Shown piece after piece: positions 1-10,785 of a stretch of DNA of 64,000 nt. Below the pieces are notes generated by a model. That model had not been told where the DNA came from. It did no database searches and saw only the letters and a list, made by a program, of their open reading frames with translations. A program made the position numbers and the translations under genes. Origin of the DNA: Dipteris shenzhenensis (lineage: Eukaryota > Polypodiophyta > Polypodiopsida > Gleicheniales); the NCBI GenBank assembly GCA_047967505.1, contig CM106541.1; one strand, given 5' to 3'. Positions within the stretch are counted from its first letter, which is position 1, and every line of letters starts with the position of its first letter.

Positions 1-1008
1 CCCATGATTCAACACCCCCTGCTCCAAAATGCGCGCTCCCATACTCCTCCATCTGGATCCTCCGTGCCTCCACGTGCTGCAGACTGTGGGCTCCTCCCTC
101 GCTGACTTCATTGCCTTCTTCCACTCACGCTTCTGACCTGCCTCAAGTCTGGCAAGCTCTGCTAGTGCTTGCCTCTTAAGGGAAGATCTTTTATTGCTAA
201 GTATCGTAACAATCTTTGACTTGGCCCATTTATCTGTGAACTGGCGATTGGGGGGTTTAGGACACCTAGAGCGAACAGTAGCGAGGGTCTCATCAGCCAA
301 CCTCTTTGGGTGGTCTTTATAGTGGATAAAGCAATCTCTGTAATTGTTAGCAATTACAGAGCGCATGAAGGCCATTACATCCTTCCCCCGCGCATCCATC
401 AAGATGCCTCCTGTCTGGGTGATGTCATAATAAATCGTACCATCACCCAGAGGCACATCTAAATCATCGGAATCATCATCCTCGGCCTCACCGCCACATG
501 GCCCAAAGCACTGTGCCATGCATCTGCCACCGCTCTCCTTGCTACTACGCCTGCCACCCTGTCGTGTCGAGCTCGTACGCTGGCCACTCGTAGCTGGGGA
601 CTGCGCGAGACTACGCTGACCACTCATAGCTGGAGAACCGAGTCTCGATGGCTGGGGAGTACGTCGACGGCTCGCTGAGGCAGAAGGACCTCCTGAAGGC
701 ATGGGGGAAGGGGCATAAGACGGGATGGCAGAAGGGACATAAGACAGCATGGGGGAAGGGGCATAAGACGGTACGGGGGAAGGGGCATAAGACGGGGCAT
801 AAGACGGCTGTGCGGACTCCGCTGGGGTGATCTCAGGCGGTGTGGGGTGGCTCGGAGTCTGTACTGCCGACTCCTGGGGAGTGTTAAGGGTACCCGTCAT
901 GTACACATATAACTCCGCAGGACTAGGAGGGTGCCCTAAAATATTATATAAGTCCTTCCATATAGATTCACGCGGATCAGGTGAGCTAGAAGCACTTCCT
1001 CCCCACAT
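1..1008 (-). CDS. CACTA second-gene product (TNPA/Transposase_24-like), partial
   Basis: An open frame of 336 codons runs from the ATG at 1006-1008 to the window edge without a stop. Residues about 70-105 carry tandem Tyr-Ala-Pro-Ser-Pro repeats, followed by a Ser/Arg-rich basic stretch. From about residue 185 an acidic patch leads into a Lys/Arg-rich helical region with spaced Trp, Tyr and Pro residues, resembling the plant Ptta/En/Spm Transposase_24 type. In characterised elements the second product binds subterminal repeats; that role is inferred here. Upstream is a pyrimidine tract ending TTTTTTCCAG just before the ATG, so this may be a second exon. It is transcribed away from the transposase gene across the shared motif array. 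The reading frame is clear; the family name is tentative. Confidence 0.6.
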   Translation of the reverse strand, partial: MWGGSASSSPDPRESIWKDLYNILGHPPSPAELYVYMTGTLNTPQESAVQTPSHPTPPEITPAESAQPSYAPSYAPSPVPSYAPSPMLSYVPSAIPSYAPSPMPSGGPSASASRRRTPQPSRLGSPAMSGQRSLAQSPATSGQRTSSTRQGGRRSSKESGGRCMAQCFGPCGGEAEDDDSDDLDVPLGDGTIYYDITQTGGILMDARGKDVMAFMRSVIANNYRDCFIHYKDHPKRLADETLATVRSRCPKPPNRQFTDKWAKSKIVTILSNKRSSLKRQALAELARLEAGQKREWKKAMKSAREEPTVCSTWRHGGSRWRSMGARILEQGVLNHG

Positions 1009-1084
1009 GTTAAACTGGAAAAAAATAAACAAATCTATTACTTTGGGAGCTGAGAAGAAAGGGGGAAAAAAAAAAAAGAGGCTC

Positions 1085-2060
1085 TGTCAGAGCGCGTCTA
1101 TAGACCCGTCTAATCTTCGCGTCTATAAACGCGTCTAACAGAGCGTTTAACAGTTCAAGTAAAAGCGCGTCTATCACTGCATCTAACAGACCGTCAAAAC
1201 ATCCGTCTAACAGTGCGTTAAAAAGCGCGTTTAACAGCCCGTCCAAACATCCGTCTAACAGCGCATCTAAAAGCGCGTTTAACAGCCCATCCAAACTTCC
1301 ATTTAACAGATCGTCTGTTTGAGCGTCTATATCCGCGTCTGTGCATGTCTGTAGCAAGCCAGACGCGCAAATAGACGCGCCTGTAGACGTGCGTTTATAC
1401 GCGCCCTCAGATGCCTGTATACACGCGCTCACGCGCTCCGACAGTCGAGAATACTCAAAAGTGGAAAAGGACGTTTCGCCCGACAAAAGAACGTGTCGCT
1501 CATACCTAGATGCTGCGTTTCGTGGATGCGAAAAAGTACAAAACTGGAAAGAGCAAGCAAGAACAACTTCAAAAGGACTTACTTGGAAAAAGGTATGGAA
1601 GGATATTTCTTTTCCAAACTTGTTTCTTCTCCTCCTCTTCTCCTTGTTCGTACTCCTCCTCTTCTTTAGGCTTGGAAGCAAGCTGTGTAGGTACGGTCCC
1701 TTTGTCTTGAGTGAAAGCTTGGAACTGTGTGTGTATGGGAGGCTCTCTCTTAAGCTTCGAATCTATAGAACTGCTAATAATGAAGGAAGAAAGCCGCTCG
1801 CAAAGTTTAAGTAGTTAAAAGAAAAGCAAAGCGAGCGGCGCGCTGAAAAGCAAGTTTAAAAGCTTTGGGTATAGTCGCGTCTATTAGCGAGCGCGTCTAT
1901 AGTCACGTCTGAATACATAGAGTAAGCGCGTCTATAGGCGCATCTATTAGCGCGTCTACAGGCGCGTTTAAATACACAGAGTAGACGGGCATTTAGACGC
2001 GCAGGTAGATGCGACAATAGACGCGACGATAGACAGGCATTTAGACGCGACACAGAGTTT
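1085..2060. repeat. CGCGTCTA motif arrays between the divergent CACTA genes
   Basis: Two dense clusters (about 1085-1400 and 1860-2060) repeat CGCGTCTA/TAGACGCG with variants such as GCGTCTAACA and AGACGCGCC, in both orientations. The same motif fills the right end at 6285-6541. Such arrays are the usual binding sites of the CACTA DNA-binding protein. Here one lies between the two promoters, so it could also control transcription. About 1400-1860 lies between the clusters, holds fewer motifs and has no gene I can support. Confidence 0.75.
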
Positions 2061-2116
2061 TTTTTTAAGTTAAGCATTTGAAGAAGAGCAAATTTGGTGG
2101 GTTGTTTGTTTGTAGG

Positions 2117-5100
2117 ATGTCTCCATCTTCAACAAGCACCTCCAGTGAGGATGAATCCCTCCGTATCCACCATCACGAAATGTGGTCGGAGCAAAAAATC
2201 AAATGTCTGTGTGATCGATGTCAAGGAAACATGTATCGTGCACGCAGGATTACGCTCGATCATATCTCAAAGTATGGAGAATGGGATGTGACCGTAAACA
2301 GGGTAAGGATTTGTAAGTTAAGGTTGATTGAGATACCTATGGGTGTTCATATGTTTGAGTTATAATGATCCCGTTTTAATTTGATACAGGATGCAGTGCC
2401 ACACCCGCACATGTTACCCTATGCCCGTCGTGAGGAGGCGAAGCGTCGGTGATATGAGGTGGGATCTTCAGGAGGGACCGTTACGGATGCATGGAGTGAT
2501 GGTGATAGTAGCCCTCCACCATTACCTCATGAAGCCGTGGAGGAGGAGGTGTTTGATGATATGGTGCGGGATTTATATGTCCATCAAGGGAGGGATAATA
2601 GCATGGAGCAGGATGATCTTTTTACCGCAGCATCGACTCCACTGTTTGAGGGGTGCACATTCTCTGTTCTACGTGCCTCCCTTGAGTTACTAAACTTGCA
2701 AACCATCTATGGATGGAGCAATGCAAGTTTGAATGCATTACTCAAGTAAGCTTTAATTTAAAGTCGATTTTGCAAACATGATGAATTATGCGCGTGGGTC
2801 AATTACTCGAATGCTTTTCCTCATTTATGGTCTTCACGTGCAGGCTATTGTGTGTAAAATGCTTCCAAGGGAGAATAAATTACCGACCTCAAGAGATATG
2901 GCAAGGCAACATGTGACCTCTCTTGGAGGATTAGATTACAAGCGCATCCATGCATGTGTCAACGATTGCGTTTTGTTTCGTGGACTACATAAGGATGCAA
3001 GAGAGTGTCCTACTTGTGGAGAGGCAAGATATAGAGCAGATCTCAAAACCTTGGACGTGCCTTGTAAGGTATTGCGACATTTTCCCATAATCCCTCGCAT
3101 CCAACATATGTTCAAGTGCAAATCTATTGCAGAGCTCATGTCATGGCATTCCTCCCATCGATCAACCGATGGCAAGTGGAGAACTCCCGCGGACTCTCCT
3201 GCGTGGAAGCATATTGAAGACACATGGCCAAGCTTCAAGGAAGAACCTAGGAGCTTGAGACTTGGATTGGGTATGGATGGTGTGAACCCATTTGGTCTCA
3301 AAAGCACGTCTTACAGTGTATGGCCAGTGGTATTGGTGAATTACAATCTTCCACCCTCTATGGCTATTAAGAAAGGACATGTCATGCTGTCCCTTCTAAT
3401 TCCAGGGAAACATAAAGTCAAAAACCCTGATGTTTATTTGGAGCCTTTGATTGATGAGCTAGAGATACTTTGGAGAGGTATCGAGGTGCATGATGTGAGC
3501 AGGCCTCCCTTGTCATGAGACTTCAACTGCAAAGCAATCTTGATGTGGACGATGCATGACTTCCCAGGCTATGGCGAGTGTTCAGGTAAGAATTGCATTT
3601 TTTAATTATGAATAGGCAAGGACGTGGCACCCTAAACCCACCTTCCACTCTTAATTGCATCTATTGTTTCAGGTCTCACTACATCGGGTTACCATGCATG
3701 TCCTGTTTGTGGTCCTTCGCTAGTTGCCTCACGGGCAGACGCATTGAATAAGGTCATCTATGAGAATCACCATCGATTTCTCCCACCTGATCATCCTAGA
3801 TATGTTGCCCCTTGGAATGAAGTCCTCCCACAATCACTCACCGCGGGAGATTGGAGGAGAATTTGGGACGGATCCATGACTCCTCCACCACTTGGCATGA
3901 GCCGGTAAGGATTTGTAACTATTGGCTGGAAGTAAAGATTGGCTATATTGGTTGAAAGTGAAGATTGCATGCTAACACTTTATTTTGTTTAAATACTCCA
4001 TCTTTTATCGTTTACCATATTGGTCCCACCTCAAGATCAATCACCTACTCGATCCCATGCATATCTTCAAGAATGTGGCATCTACCATTTGGGAGCATTT
4101 GAACGGGACACGAGATTCGGCAGGCATAAGGGAGGATCTATGTACCACAGGGAGGATGCGTGAAGCTTGGCCTCAAGAGAGACCAAATGGGCGTGTTTTT
4201 TTACCTCGTGCACCGTGGATGTTATCAAAGCTAGAGATGGCAACGGTGAAGCGTGCTATTACTACAATTCGTACTCCCACTGGATGCATGAGGTGTTTGA
4301 AGGGAGCCTTTACAAAGAGCAAGAAAAGAGGTGTAGAGCAATTATATGGCTTGAAATCTCATGATTGGCACAAGATGCTCCAAGTAAGTATTTTATATGC
4401 ATAATATCTTTTTCCTTTCAAATTTGTGAGTGAATAGGTATAAGCAACTAATCAACCACCTCCTCGTGGGTTCAGTTCATACTACCTACTAGCATTTCAC
4501 GTAGTGCATCAAAGGACGTGAAAGATTGTATTTACAAGATGGGCGAGCTTGTGAGGTATGTGAGCTCAAAGGAAATAGATCCCACCACGCTTGAGAATGC
4601 TCGAGTTATGTCAATGGAGGCGGTTTGTTTAGTGGAGGAGACATTTCCACGTTCTATTCTCACAAGCCAACTACATCTCATAGTGCATTTGGTGGATGAG
4701 ATTGTTATATGCGGTACTATACATGCACGATGGTTGTTCTTCCTCGAGCGCTTCATGAAGACCTTGAAGGGCTTCGTGAGACAAAATAGACCCGAAGGTA
4801 GCATGGCCAAGGGTTGGTTGGTACAAGAGTCACTTGTATATATTTCTGAGTTTCTTGTTGATGTGGATAGCTCTCTCCCACGACTATGGAGAGATGATGA
4901 AGACCTAAGGATGACCTCTATTGTGCCTCAAGGAAGAGGACGCAACAAAGTAATAGACACGGAGTTGCATAATAGTATCAACCTCTTTTGCGTGCTTAAT
5001 AGTGATGTGATGAAAAGATGGGTGACAAGATACGAGGATGCAAAGGCAAGAAGACAAGAAGAAAGGGCCCTCTTTCGTACACACCACGGATCTCGTGTGC

Positions 5101-6104
5101 CATACCCTCAGCGTCTAAGAGCACTTCCAAAGGATATTCATGTGGATTGGCTACTTGATGAAATGGAGAAAGCAGAGAAAGACGAGGGGATGCATATCAC
5201 AATGGAAGAATGGGAGTATGCTAGGGGATGCATGAGCAAGGTCGGTATATAGAATGTTATGCATAAGTTAGGAGGTTTTTATAATTTAGATTGCTTATTT
5301 AATTGATTTTTTCTTGGTGTAGTGCACTATGTTCAATGCTATATGGTGTGAGGGCAAGCATTTTCGAACACAACGGATTGATGATAAGAGAAACGCACAA
5401 GATTGCGGCGTCATTGCTAGCTTTGAGGGAGCCAATGGAGTCATGGATGATTATTGTGGCATAATCCAAGATATCATTATGCTTGACTTTCGACGCTTCT
5501 TTGTGTATGTTTTGGATGTAAAGTGGTTTAAGGACGTGGTGGAAAGAGGCCCTAATGCAACAATCAAACGCCATGCAAGTGGCTTTGTAACTATTGACTC
5601 CACAAAGTTTTGGCAAAGTAGGAAGGACACACTAATACTACCGCAACAATGTGAACAGGTACTGTGCACACACATAAAAATACTCGCTTTTAAATATTTG
5701 ATGCAAGAAAAGTAACATGATTGTATTTGTGTTTGAATTAGGTTGTCTATCAACCAATGGTGGATAATAATAGGTGGTGGCATGTCATACCTATTATGCC
5801 ACGTTCCAAAGTGATGTATAGTACATTTACTAATATGGAGCGTATGGAGGATGATCATGCCCATGGACATGATGATGACCGTGATACAAGAGAGGAGGAT
5901 GATCATGAGATAGGAGATATAGATATTGAGGCCGGCATTACCCGTGAGAACGAGCCTACCATTGGAGATCTTGATTTCGATGAGCACATGAGTGGCACAA
6001 GTAGTAGTGGGTTGGATGTATTTGTAGATCTAAACACTTGTTTGGATTTTGAAGTAGATAGTCTGGCAAGGGTTGATCTCATTGAGGATGAGATTGAACC
6101 GTAG
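2117..6104 (+). pseudogene. TNP2-like CACTA transposase, eight exons, two in-frame stops
   Basis: Exons by splice sites and similarity: 2117 to about 2299, 2391 to about 2747, 2844-3591, 3673-3904, about 3985-4383, 4477-5240, 5323-5659, 5742-6104. Exon 3 has the Transposase_21 core, including IHACVNDCVLF, CPTCGEARY, LRLGLGMDGVNPFG and a LLIPGKHKVKNPDVYLEPLI stretch. Exon 5 has LLDPMHIFKN. Exon 6 has the DUF4218 region (HLIVHLVDEI, RFMKTLKGFVRQNRPEGSMA). Exons 7-8 match the DUF4216 region. The family cuts and pastes the element. Two TGA stops interrupt it, at about 2450 in exon 2 and about 3516 in exon 3; both could come from CGA by deamination. The acceptor before exon 5 is poor. The gene is probably inactive here, but it is still easily recognised along its whole length. 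Confidence 0.85.
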
Positions 6105-6284
6105 CCCCACAATTGATATTGGCAAAACTATTTTACATATTGTCTCATTCTCCTCATTTCCCTTAATTCTTGTATATGTGGGCTTGCAAAAAATTATGTG
6201 CTTTGGTAATCATGGGCAATGTTTGGAAAGCAATGATGTACACCAAAATCTCACTTTCTGTATTCTCTGGATCGCATCTAACCC

Positions 6285-6559
6285 CACGTCTAAATGCGCG
6301 TCTGAGTCTCAGTGTAAATGCGCAAATAAACACGCAAATACACGCGCAAATAGACGCGCTAATAGATGGGATGTTAGACGGGCCCGTATTTTCTCAGGTC
6401 TAACGCGCAAATAAACGCGGTGATTGACACGCAAATAGACGAGCATTTAGCCACGCTAATAGACGCGCCCGTAATTTCTCTACTAGAGCAACGCCTATAG
6501 ACGCGCCCGCTATTTTGCGCGTCTACCAAGCGCGTCTATAGTTGCTTTGTGTTGTTGTG
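6285..6559. repeat. right subterminal array and candidate terminus of the CACTA element
   Basis: At least a dozen copies of TAGACGCG/CGCGTCTA or close variants (for example AATAGACGCGC, AAATAAACGCG) lie between 6285 and 6541. They are followed by TTGCTTTGTGTTGTTGTG. The next base begins recognisable copia coding sequence, which fixes the boundary. GTT at 6560-6562 would be the 3-bp target duplication. Confidence 0.65.
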
Positions 6560-6890
6560 GTTCCGAAACTCAACAAGTACCTCTTATCAGTCAGTCAAAT
6601 GACAGAGCACAACCATCGAGTCATCTTTGATGGAGATGAATGCATGATCAAAGACAAATCTAGAGGATATCACCTAGTAGGAAAAGCAGTCAAGGAAGGA
6701 TGCTTGTTCTGAATGCTAGCTTCAGTACCAGATTCACATGCCATCTCAGCTCAACCACAACAGATGCCAATTATTGCAAAATGGCACAAGAGATATGGAC
6801 ATGTTTATTTCCAAAGCTTGATACACCTCATAAATAAGAATATGGCAATTGGATTTCCTAGGCTTCAGTTTCTTTGAAACATTTGCAAAC
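6560..6890 (+). pseudogene. Ty1/copia pre-integrase relic, host site of the CACTA insertion
   Basis: Translation from 6560 gives VPKLNKYLLSVSQMTEHN, then KWHKRYGHVYFQSL and a second zinc-ligand part ending NICKPC. This is the GAG-pre-integrase segment of copia polyproteins with its His-His-Cys-Cys pattern. At least two in-frame stops are present. Nothing upstream of the CACTA insertion is visible in the window. The fragment belongs to a copia lineage different from the abundant family that follows. Confidence 0.7.
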
Positions 6891-6892
6891 CA

Positions 6893-6978
6893 TGTTGAGA
6901 CTGCCTAGCATGGTCATAGACGGAAATGAAGGGAATTTCACCACAAGTGGCAGTACACACAATACCTATTGGGGAAGT
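6893..6978 (+). pseudogene. Ty3/gypsy pol scrap (start of reverse transcriptase region)
   Basis: About 86 bases translate to DCLAWS, one stop, TEMKGISPQVAVHTIPI. The same segment, uninterrupted (DCLAWSYKEMKGIS), occurs on the minus strand at about 41700-41790. The piece joins the copia relic directly on the left and a reversed LTR on the right. Confidence 0.65.
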
Positions 6979-6980
6979 CC

Positions 6981-7333
6981 TGTGAAGAGAGTGGGAGAGA
7001 AGGGAGGAGTCTCACTTGTAGCTTCCTCACATACACAATGGGGGAATATACACCAAGGTGGAGGCTGAAAAGAGTTTTCCTCTTCTTAGTTGTGAAAGCC
7101 AAAAGAACTCTAAGTACAAAAGAATAGGTGAACCCTATATGTGGGTCTCAAACAAAACTTATCTAACTAAGTTGGCATACTAACTGAGCCACTAACTAGA
7201 GTACATAAAGATAGCTATCATCTAGCTACTATTCATGGGCAGTCTACCAACCGCATCTGCAGCTAACAAGTCGATGACATAAATACACAACGGTCACCCT
7301 GGCATATCACGACTGGAGCTGAATATCTCAACA
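6981..7333 (-). repeat. copia-family LTR, reversed, with 42 bp of internal 3' sequence
   Basis: This is the reverse complement of the LTR family seen at 7376, 9070, 10435, 33379, 35274, 40105 and 50625 (starts TGTTGAGATATC, ends CTCTCTTCACA). Bases 7334-7375 are internal sequence including the polypurine tract (reverse complement of GCTTGAGGGGGAG), so this is the 3' LTR of a minus-strand copy. Its interior was lost at 7376, where a plus-strand LTR begins. Confidence 0.85.
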
Positions 7334-7375
7334 CTCCCCCTCAAGCTCAATACTAATTCGTGCACACCAAGCAAG

Positions 7376-7728
7376 TGTTGAGATATCAAACTCCACTTGT
7401 GATATGCCAAGGTGACCATTGTGCATTTATGTCACCGACTTGTTAGTTGCAGATGCGGTTGGTACACCACCCATGAATAATAGATGGATGACAACTATCT
7501 TATGTACTCTAGTTAGTGGCTCAATTAGTATGCCACCTAGGTTAGCTGAGTTTGGTTTGACACCCACATATAGGGTTCACCTTAGAGACTTCTTTTGGCT
7601 TTCACAACTAAGGAGAGGAAAACTATTTTCAGCATCCACCTTTGTGTGTATTCCCCAACTGCGTATGTGAGAAAGCTACACGTGAAACTCCTTACTTCTC
7701 TCCCACTCTCTTCACATGGTATTAGAGC
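7376..7728 (+). repeat. 5' LTR and primer-binding site of copia element A
   Basis: The LTR is 7376-7716, starts TGTTGAGATATC and ends TTCACA. It is followed at 7717-7728 by TGGTATTAGAGC, the usual copia primer site complementary to the 3' end of initiator tRNA-Met (the canonical form has C at the seventh base). Confidence 0.9.
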
Positions 7729-8262
7729 TCAATTCGTGGTAAGGAGCTCAAAAAAGCAAACCAATTTTGTGGTGTCTTGGTAAGAGGATCAGTGTTGCCT
7801 CAGTGTTGCTTTCCTTTTTCGAGTTTGGGAGCAAATCTCTACATGTAGCACAGCCGAAAAGTGCAAGAGTGCACGTCTCAGATTGGGATGCCCTTTGCAG
7901 TGTGGCGAGAGGGCTGTGGGCAAGGGCAAAGCCCTCGGTGATATTATTTTTCTGATTCGAGGCCATTTCGAGGCATGTTTTAGTGGTAGAAGTTTTCCGC
8001 AGGCATTCAAAAAAGTGCCCTATTTTTATTGTGCGACCACTGTTCTACAGGTCGCTGAAAATCTACCACAGAAATGGCCTCGTTTGCCTATGCATAGAGA
8101 TATTGGGAGAGATAGAATCATTCTTTTTGCCTATTGATGCAAAATCATCGATAGGAAGTGACTATGTGGTCAAATACCACTTTCGTCACTTCTAGAGATT
8201 CACTCTTGTGAGGCAGAAGTTGTGTTTTTTGCAAACACAAAATATTTTTGTAGTGTTCTATA

Positions 8263-9069
8263 ATGGCGTCTGATGCTCTTTCACAGATATTCATTCAAAA
8301 GCTTAACAAGAACAACTTCCAAGCATGGAAGTTTAGAATGACAAATTTCCTTAAGGGAAAAGGCTATTGGGAGTTCATTATTAGAGCTGAATAAGAACCA
8401 ATTATTCCTAATGTTCCCAATCAACAGGAGTTGAAGGCATTTAAAGGATGGCATGAGAGAGCCAGAAAAGTTATGTACTGGCTGTCTATCAGTATTTCAG
8501 ATTCTATGATTGTGCATATTCAGGATGCAAGCACGCCGAAGGAGGCATGGGATACTTTGACAAAAATGTATAGCACAAATACGCAAGCTAGGAAAATGTA
8601 GCCCAAGCAGGAGTTGCATAATGTGCAGAGAGAAAATATGAGCATTAATGACTACCACATGAAGGTGAAGAAGATAGTTTCTGTGATCTTGAATGGTCTA
8701 GGAAAGGATTATGGACAGTTTCGAACATCCATCGTCGTCCGCGAGAATTTTCCTCATTTTGGGGAGTTGATTTCTCTTCTAATTATTGAAGAGTAGAGAA
8801 ATGGTGGTGCATCTTCTTTAGGCATAACTTCAAAAGAAATTGTCTTCTACTCAAATGCTGGAAGAGGTAGAGGCAGAGGTAGAGCAAGCCGATCTGGAGG
8901 CTATGGCAAAAATCAGAATATGCAGCAAATTCAAGAAAACCCATCCTATGGAGGAGGATGTGGTAACCTTAGCGGCAGAGGGAGCCAAAGAGGTCATGGT
9001 GGATGGCAGAGAGGCCAAAATGCAAACAGCAATGTTGAATGCTACTACTGTGGTAAAATGGGTCATATG
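8263..9069 (+). pseudogene. copia gag (element A), interrupted at the zinc knuckle
   Basis: The ATG at 8263 starts MASDALSQIFIQKLNKNNFQ, the N-terminal gag domain of copia elements (capsid-like particle protein). The frame contains WKFRM, YWEFI and EAWDTLTKMYS, typical landmarks. Stops occur at about 8392, 8599 and 8794. A Gly/Arg-rich tail leads to the zinc knuckle CYYCGKMGHM, which is cut at 9069 by the nested element and resumes after 10790. Compared with element C (36130) it lacks a stretch around 8670. Confidence 0.85.
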
Positions 9070-10785
9070 TGTTGAGATATCAAGCTCCAATCGTGATATG
9101 CCAGGGTGACCGTTGTGCATTTATGTCACCGACTTGTTAGCTGTAGATGCGGTTGGTACACCACCCATGAATAATAGCTGGATGACAGCTATCCTTATGT
9201 ACTCTAGTTCGTGGCTCAATTAGTATGCCACCTTAGTTACCTGAGTTTCGTTTGAGACCCACATATAGGGTTCTTCTATTTCTTTGTACTAGAGTTCTTT
9301 TGGCTCACACAACTAAGAAGAGGAAAACTGTTTTCAGCCTCCACCCTTGTGTGTATTCCCCCATTGTGTATGTGAGAAAGCCGCAAGTGAGACTCCTTCC
9401 CTCTCTCCCACTATCTTTACATGGTATTAGAGCGTGGTTCGTGGTAAGGAGCTCAAGAAAGCAAACCAAGTTCACGGTGTCTTGGTAAGAGGACCAATGT
9501 TGCTTTCCTTTTTCGAGTTTGGGAGCAAATCTCTGCAGTTAGCACAGCCGAAAGTGCAAGAGTGCACTGTCTCAGATTGAGATGCCCTTCGCAGTGTGGC
9601 GAGAGGGCAGTATATGCTGTGGGATAGGGCGAAGCCTTCACTGACTTTATTTTTTTGATTCGAGGCCATTTTGGGTCCCGTTTTGAAGGCGGAAGTTCTG
9701 TGCAAGCACTTAGAAAAAAGTGGGATACAGCTCTTGCAGAGGCAGTATGGATTGGACATGCTATCTAAATATGGGATGACAGGCTGTAAGCCTATTTTAG
9801 TTCCTTTGGAGCAGAATGTGAAGCTGAGCGCAAATGCAGGTGAGCTTCTGGAAAACCCTACTATGTACAGATGCATAGTAGGAAGTTTGATTTATATGAC
9901 TATTACCTGGCCAGATTTGAGCTATGCTTGTGGATTGGTAAGTTGGTCTATGCAGGCTCCAAGGAAACCGCATTTGGATGCGGCTAGACACATACTCAGG
10001 TATGTGAAGTCCACATTGCGGTATGGACTATTTTATGAGGCTGGGGTTCAAATACAGTTGCATGGATACACTGATGCTGATTGGGCTAGTAGTATTTCTG
10101 ATAGATGATCTACCAGTGGATATGTGTTCTCTTTTGGGAGTGCCGCAGTCACTGATATGCATCAGTCTACAGATGGGCCAATTGTCATTTATTGTGACAA
10201 CATGAGCAGTATACACTTGGCAAATAACCCAGTCTATCATGCTAGAACAAAGCACATTGAGGTGCATTATCCTTATGTGCGGGAGAAGGTTTTACTAGGT
10301 CTTATTGATCTAGTTTATGTCAACACAGAGGATCAGGCAGTTAACATATTCACGAAGGCATTGGGCACAGAGAAGCTGCGCAAGTTCAGAGACGTGCTTG
10401 GTGTGCAGGAATTGGGATTAAGCTCGAGGGGGAGTGTTGAATATCGAGCTCCACTCGTGATATGCAAGGGTGACCATTGTGCATTTATGTCACCGACTTC
10501 TTAGCTGCAGATGCGGTTGGTACATTGCCCACGAATAATAGTTGGATGACAGATATTCTTATGTACCCTAGTTCGTGGCTCAGTTATTATGCCACCTTAG
10601 TTAGCTGAGTTTGGTTTGAGACCCACATATAAGTTTCTTCTATTTCTTTGTACTAGAGTTCTTTTGACTTACACAACTAAGAAGAGGAAAACTATTTTCA
10701 GCCTCCACCCTTGTGTGTATTCCCCCATTGTGTATGCGAGAAAGCCGTAAGTGAGACTCCTTCCCTCTCTTCCACTATCTTTACA
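9070..10785 (+). mobile_element. nested, internally deleted copia element with ATATG target duplication
   Basis: LTRs are 9070-9421 and 10435-10785; the primer site TGGTATTAGAGC is at 9422-9433 and the polypurine tract GCTCGAGGGGGAG at 10422-10434. The 5-bp flanks 9065-9069 and 10786-10790 are both ATATG. Only about 1 kb of interior remains: leader to about 9690 fused to the C-terminal reverse transcriptase and RNase H. The two LTRs differ at many sites by eye, so the insertion is old. It could only have moved with proteins from relatives, unless the deletion came after insertion. Confidence 0.93.
9690..10434 (+). pseudogene. copia reverse transcriptase end and RNase H remnant (nested element)
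   Basis: The frame shows GIQLLQRQYGLDMLSKYGM, then the RNase H markers DADWA, YCDNMSSIHLANNPVYHART and IFTKALGTEKLRKFRDVLGV. One stop lies at about 10107. A deletion between GSAAV and the STDGP stretch removes the SSTEAEYR motif that is intact at about 33020. It was probably not functional even before the stop. Confidence 0.85.

Larger units (their letters stand above)
1..6559. mobile_element. CACTA (En/Spm) DNA transposon, left end outside window
   Basis: A TNP2-type transposase gene (plus strand, 2117-6104) and a divergent second gene (minus strand, 1-1008) are flanked and separated by arrays of the motif CGCGTCTA. The right end is placed near 6559 for two reasons: the motif array stops at about 6541, and a Ty1/copia reading frame resumes at 6560. 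Read inward on the minus strand the end begins CACAACAACACAAAGC, which departs from the usual CACTA start. The left terminus is not in the window, so neither the inverted repeat nor the 3-bp target duplication could be checked. The assignment to the superfamily rests on the transposase and is secure; the exact end is inferred. Confidence 0.8.

Noticed and set aside
1010-1681. Minus-strand frame of 223 codons with Leu-Asp-Ala-Leu repeats
   Set aside because: It is the translation of the CGCGTCTA motif array; the repeat period keeps the frame open.
2440-3520. Rescue of the TGA codons by RNA editing or selenocysteine
   Set aside because: U-to-C editing in ferns acts on organelle RNA, and no selenocysteine context is present; decay is simpler.
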